The notes under the pieces: generated by a model | Databases searched by the model: none | What the model saw: the letters and a program-made list of their open reading frames with translations, nothing else | What the model was told of the DNA's origin: nothing | Made by a program: the position numbers and the translations under genes | Shown: in pieces, positions 17,851 to 25,026 of the stretch | How positions within the stretch are numbered: position 1 is the stretch's first letter | Layout of the letters: the number at the start of each line of letters is the position of its first letter | Assembly (NCBI GenBank): GCA_003490025.1 | Contig: DNJC01000116.1 | Span: forward strand, 4,667 to 68,666 | DNA from: Geobacter sp. | GTDB taxonomy: Bacteria > Desulfobacterota > Desulfuromonadia > Geobacterales > Geobacteraceae | Direction of reading: 5' to 3' | Length of the DNA: 64,000 bases

Positions 17851-18000
17851 CTTTATCGCTATTCCGCCCGGTTCTCCGGCGTTTCCCGCAAAAAGGCGGC
17901 TTTCTCCCCGGGGAACGGGGGGAAAGGGGAGAGGGTGCAGGCCATTTCACGTAGAACTCTCGGGGCGTTTTCTCCGGGGGCGCCGCGTATCGGGGTACAA

Positions 18001-19395
18001 ATGAGAACGAGCCTTTTCGCAAGCATAGTCCTGAACCTCACCGACGGGATCTACGTGATCCAGGAGGGGAAGGCGATCTTTTTGAACGACCGCTTCGGCC
18101 AGATGTTCGGCTACGAGGAGGTGGAGGGGCTGATCGGGCGCGACATGTACGCGCAGGTGTACCCCGACCGCGCCAGCGTCGACCTGTTCCAGGAGATCAA
18201 CGAGCAGGTCCTCTCCGGGACACGCTCCCCGGTCTCCTGGGGACAGCCCTCGGCCAGGGTGGACGGCCTCCCCTTCTGGATCGAGGTGGAGGCGCGCCTG
18301 ATCGAGGTGGAGGGGAAGCCCGCCGTCTTCGGCACCTTCCTCGACCGCACCGACTGCAAGCTGATCGGGGAGGCGATGCACGCTTCCCAGGAGACGCTCA
18401 GGCTCCTCTTGGACGCCATGGAGGACCGGGTCTACGTGGTCACGGACGATTACCGGATCGTCTACGCCAACCGCAAGATGCGCGAGGGGCTCTGCGGCGA
18501 CCTGGAAACCGATTACTGCTACAAGGTCTGCCGCGGGCTCGACTCCCGCTGCGACGACTGCTCGGTGGAGGAGGTCTTCAACTCTGAGAAGCCTCTCCAC
18601 AAGGAGTTCTTCAACGAAGTGACCAAGCTCTGGTACTCGGTCATCGAGATACCGGTCCTGATGCCGGGGATGGACCGCCGCACCAAGCTCGCCGTGGCCC
18701 GCGACATCACGGTCCGGAAGGAGGCGGAGAAGAAGATCCGCCTCCTGTCGCAGCGCCTGCTGAAGGTCCAGGAGTACGAGAGAAAGCACCTCTCCCGCGA
18801 ACTCCACGACGACCTGGGGCAGCGGCTGAACGCGGCCAAGATCATCTGCGACCTGCTGGGAACCGACCTGGCCCGGGCGCCGGGGGACATCACGGCGAGG
18901 CTCGGCCACCTCTCGGAGGTGCTGCGCGGGAGCGTTGAGTCGATCCGCCACATCTGCGCGGGGCTGAGGCCCTCGGCGCTGGAGAGGTACGGGCTGGTGG
19001 GGGCCGTCCGCTCCGACTGCGAGACGGTGGCGGCGCACCACGCCCTGAAGGTGGAGTTCTCCGCCCACGGGATGGAGGGGGTGAGGCTCCCCAAGGAGGC
19101 GGAGATCACCTTCTACCGCGTCTTCCAGGAGGCGCTGCACAACGTGGTGAAGCACGCCGCGGCGAACCGGGTCGAGGTGCGCCTGGTCGCCTCCTACCCG
19201 GTCCTGAGGATGCGCATCACGGACGACGGCAGGGGGTTCGACGCCGCCCTGCGGGTCCGGAACGGGCACCTGGGGCTTGTCGGGATGTCGGAGCGGGTGG
19301 AGCTTCTGAACGGCACGCTGGAGCTGGTATCGCGCCCGGGGGAGGGGACCCGGGTCGCCGTCGAGATCCCGATCGCGGACGCGGAGGCGGACTGA
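18001..19395 (+). CDS. PAS-containing sensor histidine kinase, NarX/DegS type
   Basis: A 464-residue soluble kinase. PAS1 (about 1-125), PAS2 (about 130-235) with a cysteine cluster C-x3-C-x6-C-x2-C (CYKVCRGLDSRCDDC) that may bind metal or sense redox state, a HisKA_3 dimerisation domain with the phospho-His in LSRELHDDLGQRLNAAK, then HATPase_c with ITDDGRGFD and GHLGLVGMSERVE. No membrane segment is seen, so it senses a cytoplasmic signal. The start at 18001 is chosen because homology begins there; upstream the frame crosses repeat-like DNA, although a GTG at 17935 preceded by GGGGAGAGG is possible. It is 52 bases upstream of its likely partner, the LuxR-type regulator at 19448. Confidence 0.85.
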   Translation: MRTSLFASIVLNLTDGIYVIQEGKAIFLNDRFGQMFGYEEVEGLIGRDMYAQVYPDRASVDLFQEINEQVLSGTRSPVSWGQPSARVDGLPFWIEVEARLIEVEGKPAVFGTFLDRTDCKLIGEAMHASQETLRLLLDAMEDRVYVVTDDYRIVYANRKMREGLCGDLETDYCYKVCRGLDSRCDDCSVEEVFNSEKPLHKEFFNEVTKLWYSVIEIPVLMPGMDRRTKLAVARDITVRKEAEKKIRLLSQRLLKVQEYERKHLSRELHDDLGQRLNAAKIICDLLGTDLARAPGDITARLGHLSEVLRGSVESIRHICAGLRPSALERYGLVGAVRSDCETVAAHHALKVEFSAHGMEGVRLPKEAEITFYRVFQEALHNVVKHAAANRVEVRLVASYPVLRMRITDDGRGFDAALRVRNGHLGLVGMSERVELLNGTLELVSRPGEGTRVAVEIPIADAEAD

Positions 19396-19428
19396 TCTTT
19401 ATCTTTATCTTTATCTTTATCTTTATCT
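19396..19428 (+). repeat. hexanucleotide tandem repeat (TCTTTA)5
   Basis: Five perfect copies of TCTTTA plus TCT, starting directly after the kinase stop codon and ending 19 bases before the regulator start. Unit number could vary by slippage and change the kinase-regulator spacing. Confidence 0.85.
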
Positions 19429-19447
19429 GCTTAAAGGAGTCTGAGTC

Positions 19448-20122
19448 ATGGGGAACAAGATAGGGGTCGTCATAGTGGACGACCACCCGCTCTTTCGGGA
19501 CGGGGTGAAGGGGCTTGTGGAGCGGACGGAGAACTACCGCTGCGTCGGCGAAGCGGGCAGCGGCGGGGAGGCGCTCCTCCAGGCGAGGAAGCTGGTCCCG
19601 GAACTGATGACCATGGACGTCTCCCTCCCGGACATGAGCGGCATCGAGGCGGTGCGGCAGATCCTGCGGGAGTTCCCCTCGATCCGGATCCTCATGCTCA
19701 GCATGCACCCGAACCTCGACTTCGCCGCGGAGGCGCTGCGGGCCGGGGCGCGCGGCTACGTGATGAAGGAGGCGACCAGCACGAGGCTCGTGGCGGCGAT
19801 GGACGCCATCAGAAGCGGCGAGTATTTCCTGGACGGCCAGGTCTCCCAGGACGTCGCGGCCAGGCTCTCCTGCCGGCAGGCCGGGGATGGGGACGCGCAG
19901 GACGAGCGCTACGCGCTCCTGTCGCCGCGCGAGCAGCAGGTGATGCGGATGGTGGCGGAGGGGATCCCCTCCAGGCAGATCGCCGCCACCCTCGGCCTGA
20001 GTACCAAGACGGTGGAAAACCACTGCACCAACCTGATGAAAAAGCTCGACGTGCACAGCAAGATGGAGCTGGTCCGCTACGCGGCGAGGCTCGGGGTGAT
20101 CGACCTGGAGCAGTGGAAGTAG
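19448..20122 (+). CDS. NarL/LuxR-type response regulator
   Basis: A 224-residue regulator: receiver domain (about 1-125) with acidic pair DD (IVDDHPLFRD), phospho-acceptor Asp in MTMDVSLPDMSG, conserved Thr/Ser position in LMLSMH and Lys in GYVMKEA; then a LuxR-type helix-turn-helix (about 155-220) with LSPREQQVMRMVAEG and STKTVENHCTNLMKKLDVHSK. It probably dimerises on DNA when phosphorylated by the kinase just upstream. A clear AAAGGAG ribosome binding site follows the hexanucleotide repeat. Confidence 0.9.
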   Translation: MGNKIGVVIVDDHPLFRDGVKGLVERTENYRCVGEAGSGGEALLQARKLVPELMTMDVSLPDMSGIEAVRQILREFPSIRILMLSMHPNLDFAAEALRAGARGYVMKEATSTRLVAAMDAIRSGEYFLDGQVSQDVAARLSCRQAGDGDAQDERYALLSPREQQVMRMVAEGIPSRQIAATLGLSTKTVENHCTNLMKKLDVHSKMELVRYAARLGVIDLEQWK

Positions 20123-20143
20123 CGGGAAAACCGCAACGCGGCA

Positions 20144-20187
20144 AAGAAAAAGGGAGGAACCTCTTCAGGGTTCCTCCCTTTTTCTTC
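20144..20187. terminator. bidirectional rho-independent terminator
   Basis: GGGAGGAACC pairs with GGTTCCTCCC, flanked by an A-run on one side and TTTTTCTT on the other. It serves the regulator (plus) and the NHL lipoprotein (minus). Confidence 0.92.
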
Positions 20188-20206
20188 AGCTCTTTGGCCG
20201 GGGACG

Positions 20207-21391
20207 CTATTTCTTCTCTTCCGGCTCCCCTTCCTTCTTCATCCTCTGCAGCCTCTCCCGCGCCTTTCTCTCCCTCTCCTCGGCCGCCTGCTGGTACACC
20301 TTGTCGTAGTCGACCCCTTTTCTTTTCCCGAGGCCGTAGACGCTGATCTTGGGATCTCCGAACTGGTTCGCCACGAAGATCACCTCGTTCACCTCGAAGC
20401 TCTTGTCCGCGAGGGACTGGAAGTAGGGAAGCTGGTCGGCGCTGATGGCGATGTCGCACGGCAGGTTCATCCCCCCCACCGGGAGCTTGGACGAGCCGAA
20501 GTAGGTGAGGAGCCTTCCCGCCTGGTTGAACACCTGGACGTTCTGGAAGGCGGAGTCCACCACGTAGATGTAGCCGTTGGCGTCGGCGCTCAGCCCCTTG
20601 GGACGCGAGAACTGCCCCAGGCCGTCGCCGAACTTGCCGAAGGAACTCAGGAAGTGCCCGTCGCGGTCGTAGGCGGTGATGTCGCCGCGGCCGGCGTTGC
20701 TGACCCGGATCGTCCCCTGCCCGTCGATGGACATCTTGGTGGGGAGGGAGAGCGACTGGGCCGGGTCGGGAAGCTTCCCGATGTCCCTCAGGGCGGCGCC
20801 GGTCACCGGATCGAACACCTTGATGAGCGCCCTTCTCGTGTCCAGTACGTAGAGTTCGCTCCCGTAGACCGCAACGTCGGTCGGGGTCATGTCGCTGTCG
20901 CCCGCGACCGCCTTCAGGAACTCCCCGTTGCTGTCGTAGATGAGGACCTCTTTCCTCATCACGTCACCCACGAAGACGAGCCCTGTGTCGTCTACGGCGA
21001 TCCCTACCGGCTTCTTCGCCTTGCCGGCGCCGTCGTTCCCCTTCAACTGCTCCATCTTCTTGTTCGGGAGGTCGACGACCAGGATCTGCCCCGAAATGTC
21101 GGCCACGTAGAGCTTCCCCCCCCTGCTGGCGATCCCCGCAGGCTTGACGATGCTCACCGACCGCGTTTGGTTCTTTTTTCCCAGGGAAAGCAGGTCCATG
21201 GTGTCGGGTTCCGCCTTCACCTCGGCGGAGTTGCTGAATCCGGTCAGGTACTGAAGTCTAGGCAGGTTCGGAGGGGGTGGGAAGAAAACGGTTGCGGAGG
21301 AGGTCTTCTGGGCGCCGGCGCACCCCGCCAGGATGGCGAGGAGCGCCCCGGCGACAACGGCCGCGGCCGTGCGTAGGGGGCGAGCGTGCAT
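20207..21391 (-). CDS. NHL-repeat (beta-propeller) lipoprotein
   Basis: A 394-residue lipoprotein, lipobox LAGC at about residues 20-23 from the chosen start at 21391; an upstream ATG in the same frame would put 29 non-signal residues first. The body is a run of NHL repeats such as KPAGIASRGGKLYVADI, KPVGIAVDDTGLVFVGD, TPTDVAVYGSELYVLD, RPKGLSADANGYIYVVD and LPCDIAISADQ, predicted to form a six-bladed propeller. The C-terminal 35 residues are a highly charged coiled-coil-like tail (QQAAEERERKARERLQRMKK). NHL lipoproteins beside multiheme cytochromes are a recurrent Geobacter arrangement. Here it follows the tetraheme cytochrome by 88 bases on the same strand, so both probably belong to one surface electron-transfer module. 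Confidence 0.82.
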   Translation of the reverse strand: MHARPLRTAAAVVAGALLAILAGCAGAQKTSSATVFFPPPPNLPRLQYLTGFSNSAEVKAEPDTMDLLSLGKKNQTRSVSIVKPAGIASRGGKLYVADISGQILVVDLPNKKMEQLKGNDGAGKAKKPVGIAVDDTGLVFVGDVMRKEVLIYDSNGEFLKAVAGDSDMTPTDVAVYGSELYVLDTRRALIKVFDPVTGAALRDIGKLPDPAQSLSLPTKMSIDGQGTIRVSNAGRGDITAYDRDGHFLSSFGKFGDGLGQFSRPKGLSADANGYIYVVDSAFQNVQVFNQAGRLLTYFGSSKLPVGGMNLPCDIAISADQLPYFQSLADKSFEVNEVIFVANQFGDPKISVYGLGKRKGVDYDKVYQQAAEERERKARERLQRMKKEGEPEEKK

Positions 21392-21479
21392 GTCTTTTGC
21401 TCCTGTAGTGCTAGTGAAACGGTGGCGTTGCATCCGGTTTCCCCCGGGGGGGTACCCCCCGGGGAAAGCTCCGGCCATG

Positions 21480-22199
21480 TTACTTGTCGTGGCACATGAG
21501 GCAGAACTGCGACCCCGACTGCTGCTCGTACAGGAACGCGGTGTCCACGTTGTCCTTGTTGTGGACGTCGTGGCAGGAGGCGCAGGTCATGATGCTATCG
21601 CCGTTGACGTCCTTGTAGCCGAGGTAGGTGATCGGAACGGCGTTCATCAGCAGGGGGTTGTTGGCGGATTGCAGGGTGGCCCTGATGCCTTTGTCGCGGT
21701 CGTTGATGCCTACCAGCGAGAACCCGATCGGGTGGTCGTTGGAGAGGTCGCTGTTCTTGCCGATCGCGATCTCGTTCCAGGTGTCTCCGCTCCTGGTGGC
21801 GTTGCCGGCCATGCCGTAGTGCTGGTCGACGGCGATGGAGCCGTCGTGGCAGCTCATGCAGAGGCGGCTCGGGCCTACCAGCGGGTCGCCGCTTGCCAGG
21901 TTGCTGTCAAAGGTGACGGAGTCGTAGGCGATGAAGTTGGTGTCGATGTTGATCTGGTGCGACCAGAGCGGGTTGTAGTCGAGCGCGTTGGACTCGAGCT
22001 TGTGGTGCGGCGTGTGGCAGAAGGCGCAGACGCGGCCCTGGCTGTCCCTGCCGGTCATGGTCCCTGCTTCGGGAAGCTGGTTCATGTCGTGCTTGGAAAG
22101 TACGACCCCTTTCCCGGGAAGGGCGTAGGTGGTTGCCAGGGCGGTCGAGGCGCCGATGGTCAGACCGAGCAGTGCGGTCATGATGGTCATCTTCTTCAT
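21480..22199 (-). CDS. exported tetraheme c-type cytochrome
   Basis: A 239-residue protein with a signal peptide cleaved near STALA-TTYALPG and four CXXCH sites: CAFCHTPH, CMSCHDG, CASCHDVH and CLMCHDK at the very C-terminus. The CXXCHTPH context and a spare His-rich region (HHKLES, DQHYG) are typical of doubled-CXXCH outer-surface cytochromes of Geobacter. The four-heme count and size are also those of OmcE-like filament cytochromes, but I cannot establish orthology. The start at 22199 has GGAGGA upstream. A near-consensus sigma-54 promoter lies at 22331-22346. Confidence 0.88.
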   Translation of the reverse strand: MKKMTIMTALLGLTIGASTALATTYALPGKGVVLSKHDMNQLPEAGTMTGRDSQGRVCAFCHTPHHKLESNALDYNPLWSHQINIDTNFIAYDSVTFDSNLASGDPLVGPSRLCMSCHDGSIAVDQHYGMAGNATRSGDTWNEIAIGKNSDLSNDHPIGFSLVGINDRDKGIRATLQSANNPLLMNAVPITYLGYKDVNGDSIMTCASCHDVHNKDNVDTAFLYEQQSGSQFCLMCHDK

Positions 22200-22330
22200 T
22201 GAGAGTTTTCCTCCGATTGATGGAATGTTTTGTGGTTCATGGAACAACATTAAATGCTGCGGCTCTCTTCCGCTGCACCTGGACCGGTCGGGCCTCCCCC
22301 CAGAGGCTTCGTCCGTACGCCTTACCGACT

Positions 22331-22346
22331 TGCAATCTTGGTGCCC
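22331..22346 (-). promoter_or_regulatory. sigma-54-type promoter of the tetraheme cytochrome
   Basis: Minus-strand GGGCACCAAGATTGCA matches TGGCAC-N5-TTGCA at every position but the first, with exact GG-N10-GC spacing. The best sigma-54 match in the window. Confidence 0.7.
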
Positions 22347-22432
22347 GAGCCGGCGTCAAAGCGAAGTAGCTGAAATGACTACGCAATAAGGCGGGGGGAG
22401 GGGAGGGGGGCTGGGGGCGGGGGGGGCGAAAA

Positions 22433-22479
22433 GGGGGATATCACCCAGCCGCTCCCCGGGCTTGGGGTAAAAACCGCAA
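22433..22479. promoter_or_regulatory. candidate enhancer-binding sites of both types
   Basis: GGGGGATATCACCC (22433-22446) and TTGGGGTAAAAACCGCAA (22462-22479) lie 90-150 bases upstream of the sigma-54-like promoter. The first equals the site at 17561-17574; the second is an imperfect GGGGT-N4-ACCCC. Confidence 0.5.
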
Positions 22480-22501
22480 CACTGGGCGCTCCGGGGAAAG
22501 G

Positions 22502-22540
22502 AAAAGGCCCCGCCGGCTGAATGCCTGCAGGGCCTTTCTT
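22502..22540. terminator. probable terminator of the sigma-54 regulator gene
   Basis: AAAGGCCC pairs with GGGCCTTT around a 19-base loop that can pair further (GCCGGC and GCAGG segments), with TTTTCC following on the minus strand. Confidence 0.55.
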
Positions 22541-22583
22541 TGTTGGCGACCGGCTTCGGTTTTGCCGGCTGCGCCGGGGGAGG

Positions 22584-24068
22584 TCAGGCGAAGCGGTAGC
22601 CGTCCCCGGCGGAGAGGGGAGGCTCGGCTGCGCCGGTTTCCTCCTCCCCCTCTTCCCTGCCGTTTTCTCCCAGTCCGAACTTCTTCATCCGGTAGCGGAG
22701 CGTGTCGCGGCTGGTCTTCAGGTACTTGGCCGCCTTGGTCTGGTTGTTCCCCGACTTCTTCAGGGCGAGCTGGATGATCAGCTTCTCCAGCTCCTCCAGG
22801 GAGATCCCCTCCGGGGGGAGCAGGATGTGCTCGCCGGAGAGGTCCGAGGAGCCGTTTTGATGCAGCGTCCGGCTCACCTCGCCGCGGGACTGGGTGATCT
22901 CGGCGGAGAGGTGCTGCGACCCGAGCGTCTTCTCCTGCTCCAGCATCATCAGCCTCTCGATGCAGTTTCTCAGCTCCCGCACGTTCCCCGGCCAGTCGTA
23001 CGTCATCAGGTACTCGAGCGCCTCGGGAGAGGTGTCCTCCACGCTCCTGCCGTACTCGTCGTTCAACGTCTTGATGAAGTACTGCACCAGCGCCGGGATA
23101 TCCTCCTTGCGCTCCCTGAGCGGCGGAAGGGCGATGTTCATCACGTTCAGGCGGAAGAAGAGGTCGGAGCGGAATTTCCCCTCCTTGACCATCTTGGGGA
23201 GGTTCTGGTGCGTCGCCGTGATGATCCTCACGTTCGCCTCCACGTCGTCCTGCCCCCCCAGGCGCCTGAAGCGCTTGCTCTCGATCACCTTGAGGATCTT
23301 CGCCTGCATCAGGAAGGGCATGTCGCCGATCTCGTCCAGGAAGACCGATCCCCCCTCGGCCATCTCGAAGACCCCCTTGTGCCTCTTGGAGGCGTCCGTG
23401 TAGGCCCCCTTCTCGTGGCCGAAGAGCTCGTTCTCCAAGAGGTTCTCCGGGATCGCGGCGCAGTTCACCTCGATGAACGGGGCCTCGGCGCGGGCGGAGT
23501 GCATGTGCAGCGCGCGGGCCACCAGCTCCTTACCGGTGCCGCTCTCCCCGGTGACCAGCACCGTCTTCGCGTCGGCGTCGGCGCAGATCTTGATCATCTT
23601 GAAGACCTCGATCATCTTCTGGGAGTTCCCCACCAGCTTGTCCTGGTCCGACTTCTTCCTCAGTTCCCCGCGGAAGTAGTCCACCTCCTTCTTGAGCTGG
23701 GTCTTCTCGAAGGCCTTGTTCACCACGTGCTTCACCGCGTCGAGGTTGAACGGCTTGCCGAAGTAGTCCTCGGCCCCCTCCTGCAGCGCCAGCACGGCGG
23801 AGTCGGCGTGGGCGTAGGCGGTGATCATGATCACGTAGAGATCCTCGTTGGCCGCCTTGAACCGCTTCAGAAGCTCCAGGCCGTTCACGTCCGGGAGGCA
23901 GACGTCCAGGAGCACCAGCTTGGGGCGGAACTCCTCGAACTTCTGGATCGCCTCGCTGCCGGAGGCCGCCGTCTCCACATCGTACCCCTCCTTCTTCAAC
24001 ATGGTGGCGAGCGACCAGGAGATCAGCTTTTCATCATCAACGACCAGGATGCGGTTCTTGTTCACCAT
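22584..24068 (-). CDS. sigma-54-dependent response regulator (NtrC/AtoC family)
   Basis: A 494-residue enhancer-binding protein. Receiver domain (about 1-120) with DDEK, phospho-acceptor Asp in VLLDVCLPDVNG and Lys in YFGKPF; AAA+ domain (about 145-385) with Walker A GESGTGKE, the sigma-54 contact loop written GAYTDA, Walker B GGSVFLDEIGDMP and arginine-finger region; C-terminal Fis-type helix-turn-helix (about 435-475) with ALKKSGNNQTKAAKYLKTSRDTLRYRMKK. The start at 24068 begins the receiver fold exactly; longer frames run through non-coding sequence. It is divergent from the Sel1/PAS-kinase operon, and the kinase there is the most likely partner. Palindromes near that operon and near cytochrome genes are candidate binding sites. 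Confidence 0.93.
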   Translation of the reverse strand: MVNKNRILVVDDEKLISWSLATMLKKEGYDVETAASGSEAIQKFEEFRPKLVLLDVCLPDVNGLELLKRFKAANEDLYVIMITAYAHADSAVLALQEGAEDYFGKPFNLDAVKHVVNKAFEKTQLKKEVDYFRGELRKKSDQDKLVGNSQKMIEVFKMIKICADADAKTVLVTGESGTGKELVARALHMHSARAEAPFIEVNCAAIPENLLENELFGHEKGAYTDASKRHKGVFEMAEGGSVFLDEIGDMPFLMQAKILKVIESKRFRRLGGQDDVEANVRIITATHQNLPKMVKEGKFRSDLFFRLNVMNIALPPLRERKEDIPALVQYFIKTLNDEYGRSVEDTSPEALEYLMTYDWPGNVRELRNCIERLMMLEQEKTLGSQHLSAEITQSRGEVSRTLHQNGSSDLSGEHILLPPEGISLEELEKLIIQLALKKSGNNQTKAAKYLKTSRDTLRYRMKKFGLGENGREEGEEETGAAEPPLSAGDGYRFA

Positions 24069-24183
24069 TTGTTGTCCCTTCGCCAGCGTTCGTTTTGAGA
24101 AGATCTTCGTGGGTGCTCCCGCTTCGTCCCGCGAGAACGGTAAGCGGTTTGACTGCAGGTAAGGGTCATATCGCGCAGCGCCT

Positions 24184-24360
24184 GTGGGTGAAATGACCCA
24201 CTTTTGCCGGGCACCCCCTCCGGGAAGGCGCCATTTCCCCGCGGAACCGGCCCCTGATGAGCCGGAAATTCCCGCACTGTATACCGGTGATTCGCAGACA
24301 CGGCGCGGTTTCCGGGGCGGCGTCGACCCCGCCCCGGCCCCGTCAGGGGTGAAAACCCGC
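24184..24360. promoter_or_regulatory. candidate activator sites upstream of the Sel1/kinase operon
   Basis: GTGGGTGAAATGACCCAC at 24184-24201 (arms GTGGGT and ACCCAC) and AGGGGTGAAAACCCGC at 24345-24360, a variant of GGGGT-N4-ACCCC. The second is about 115 bases upstream of the sigma-54-like promoter. Their place beside the regulator gene suggests autoregulation. Confidence 0.45.
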
Positions 24361-24471
24361 ACTGACGGGCGCTGCCGGCGGCGCACCGGGGGCGCAAAGG
24401 GTGTAGCACGATGCGTGCCGCAACCCTCCCGTGTCCGGGGCTGCGCGCCCCCCGCTTTTGCGCCCCCGGTC

Positions 24472-24487
24472 TGGCAAGGTACTTGCT
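24472..24487 (+). promoter_or_regulatory. sigma-54-type promoter of the Sel1/PAS-kinase operon
   Basis: TGGCAAGGTACTTGCT differs from TGGCACG-N4-TTGCT at one position only and keeps GG-N10-GC. The start codon is 45 bases downstream. Confidence 0.7.
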
Positions 24488-24531
24488 AGGCGAAAGGGGT
24501 CTCGCAACGCATGAGCTTATCCGGAGGATCG

Positions 24532-25020
24532 ATGAAGAAGATAGATATGTTGGCGGCAACGGGGGCCGTTCTCCTCGCGCTCGCGCTTCCCGCGTGGGGC
24601 TTCAACGGCGTCGATTTCGAGGCGATCAGGAAACAGGCGGAGACGGGGGACCCGGAGGCCCAGTCGAGGCTCGGCGTCCTCTACGCCTCCGGCCTCGGCA
24701 CCGCGATGGACAAGGAGGCGGCGGTACGCTGGTACTCGAAGTCGGCGCAGCAGGGGTACCCGGTCGGGCAGTACAACCTGGCCTTCATGTACCTGCGGGG
24801 GGAGGGGGTCGGCGAGGATTACGCCAAGGCGCAGAAGCTGATGCGCGCCGCGGCGGAGAAGGGGATGGCCGCCGCCGAGTACGACCTGGGGATGATGTAC
24901 CTCATGGGGGTGGGGGTCGCCGAGGACCGCGCCCAGGGGGAGAAGTGGCTCAGGAAGTCGGCTGACCAGGGGTACCGCGAGGCGCAGAAGATGCTCAAGA
25001 AGCTGGAGCAGGAAGGGTAG
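24532..25020 (+). CDS. exported Sel1-repeat (TPR-like) protein
   Basis: A 162-residue protein with a signal peptide (about residues 1-22, ending PAWG) and four Sel1-type repeats of about 36 residues: GDPEAQSRLGVLYASGLGT, GYPVGQYNLAFMYLRGEGV, GMAAAEYDLGMMYLMGVGV and GYREAQKMLKKLEQ. Sel1 arrays form superhelical scaffolds for protein binding. The start is the ATG at 24532 with GGAGGATCG upstream rather than one seven codons earlier. It ends six bases before the PAS kinase, so it probably modulates that kinase or its signal from the periplasm; this link is inferred from operon position. Confidence 0.82.
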   Translation: MKKIDMLAATGAVLLALALPAWGFNGVDFEAIRKQAETGDPEAQSRLGVLYASGLGTAMDKEAAVRWYSKSAQQGYPVGQYNLAFMYLRGEGVGEDYAKAQKLMRAAAEKGMAAAEYDLGMMYLMGVGVAEDRAQGEKWLRKSADQGYREAQKMLKKLEQEG

Positions 25021-25026
25021 AACTAC

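Larger units (their letters stand above)
17343..18000. other. divergent control region between the dockerin operon and the NarX-type kinase
   Basis: This stretch of about 660 bases holds two opposing sigma-54-like promoters (17437-17452 minus, 17835-17850 plus), a pair of GATATC-centred palindromes between them and one copy of repeat family C (17694-17790). The frame upstream of the kinase is open but codes for GC-rich repeat sequence. Confidence 0.6.
22200..22500. other. regulatory region of the tetraheme cytochrome operon
   Basis: This gene-free stretch of about 300 bases holds a 130-base leader, the sigma-54-like promoter, a GC-rich purine run at 22392-22432 and two candidate activator sites at 22433-22479. 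Confidence 0.6.
24069..24531. other. divergent control region between the sigma-54 regulator and the Sel1/kinase operon
   Basis: About 460 bases. It contains a palindrome-like GTGGGTGAAATGACCCAC (24184-24201), AGGGGTGAAAACCCGC (24345-24360) and the plus-strand sigma-54-like promoter at 24472-24487. The rest is GC-rich with no gene. Confidence 0.6.
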
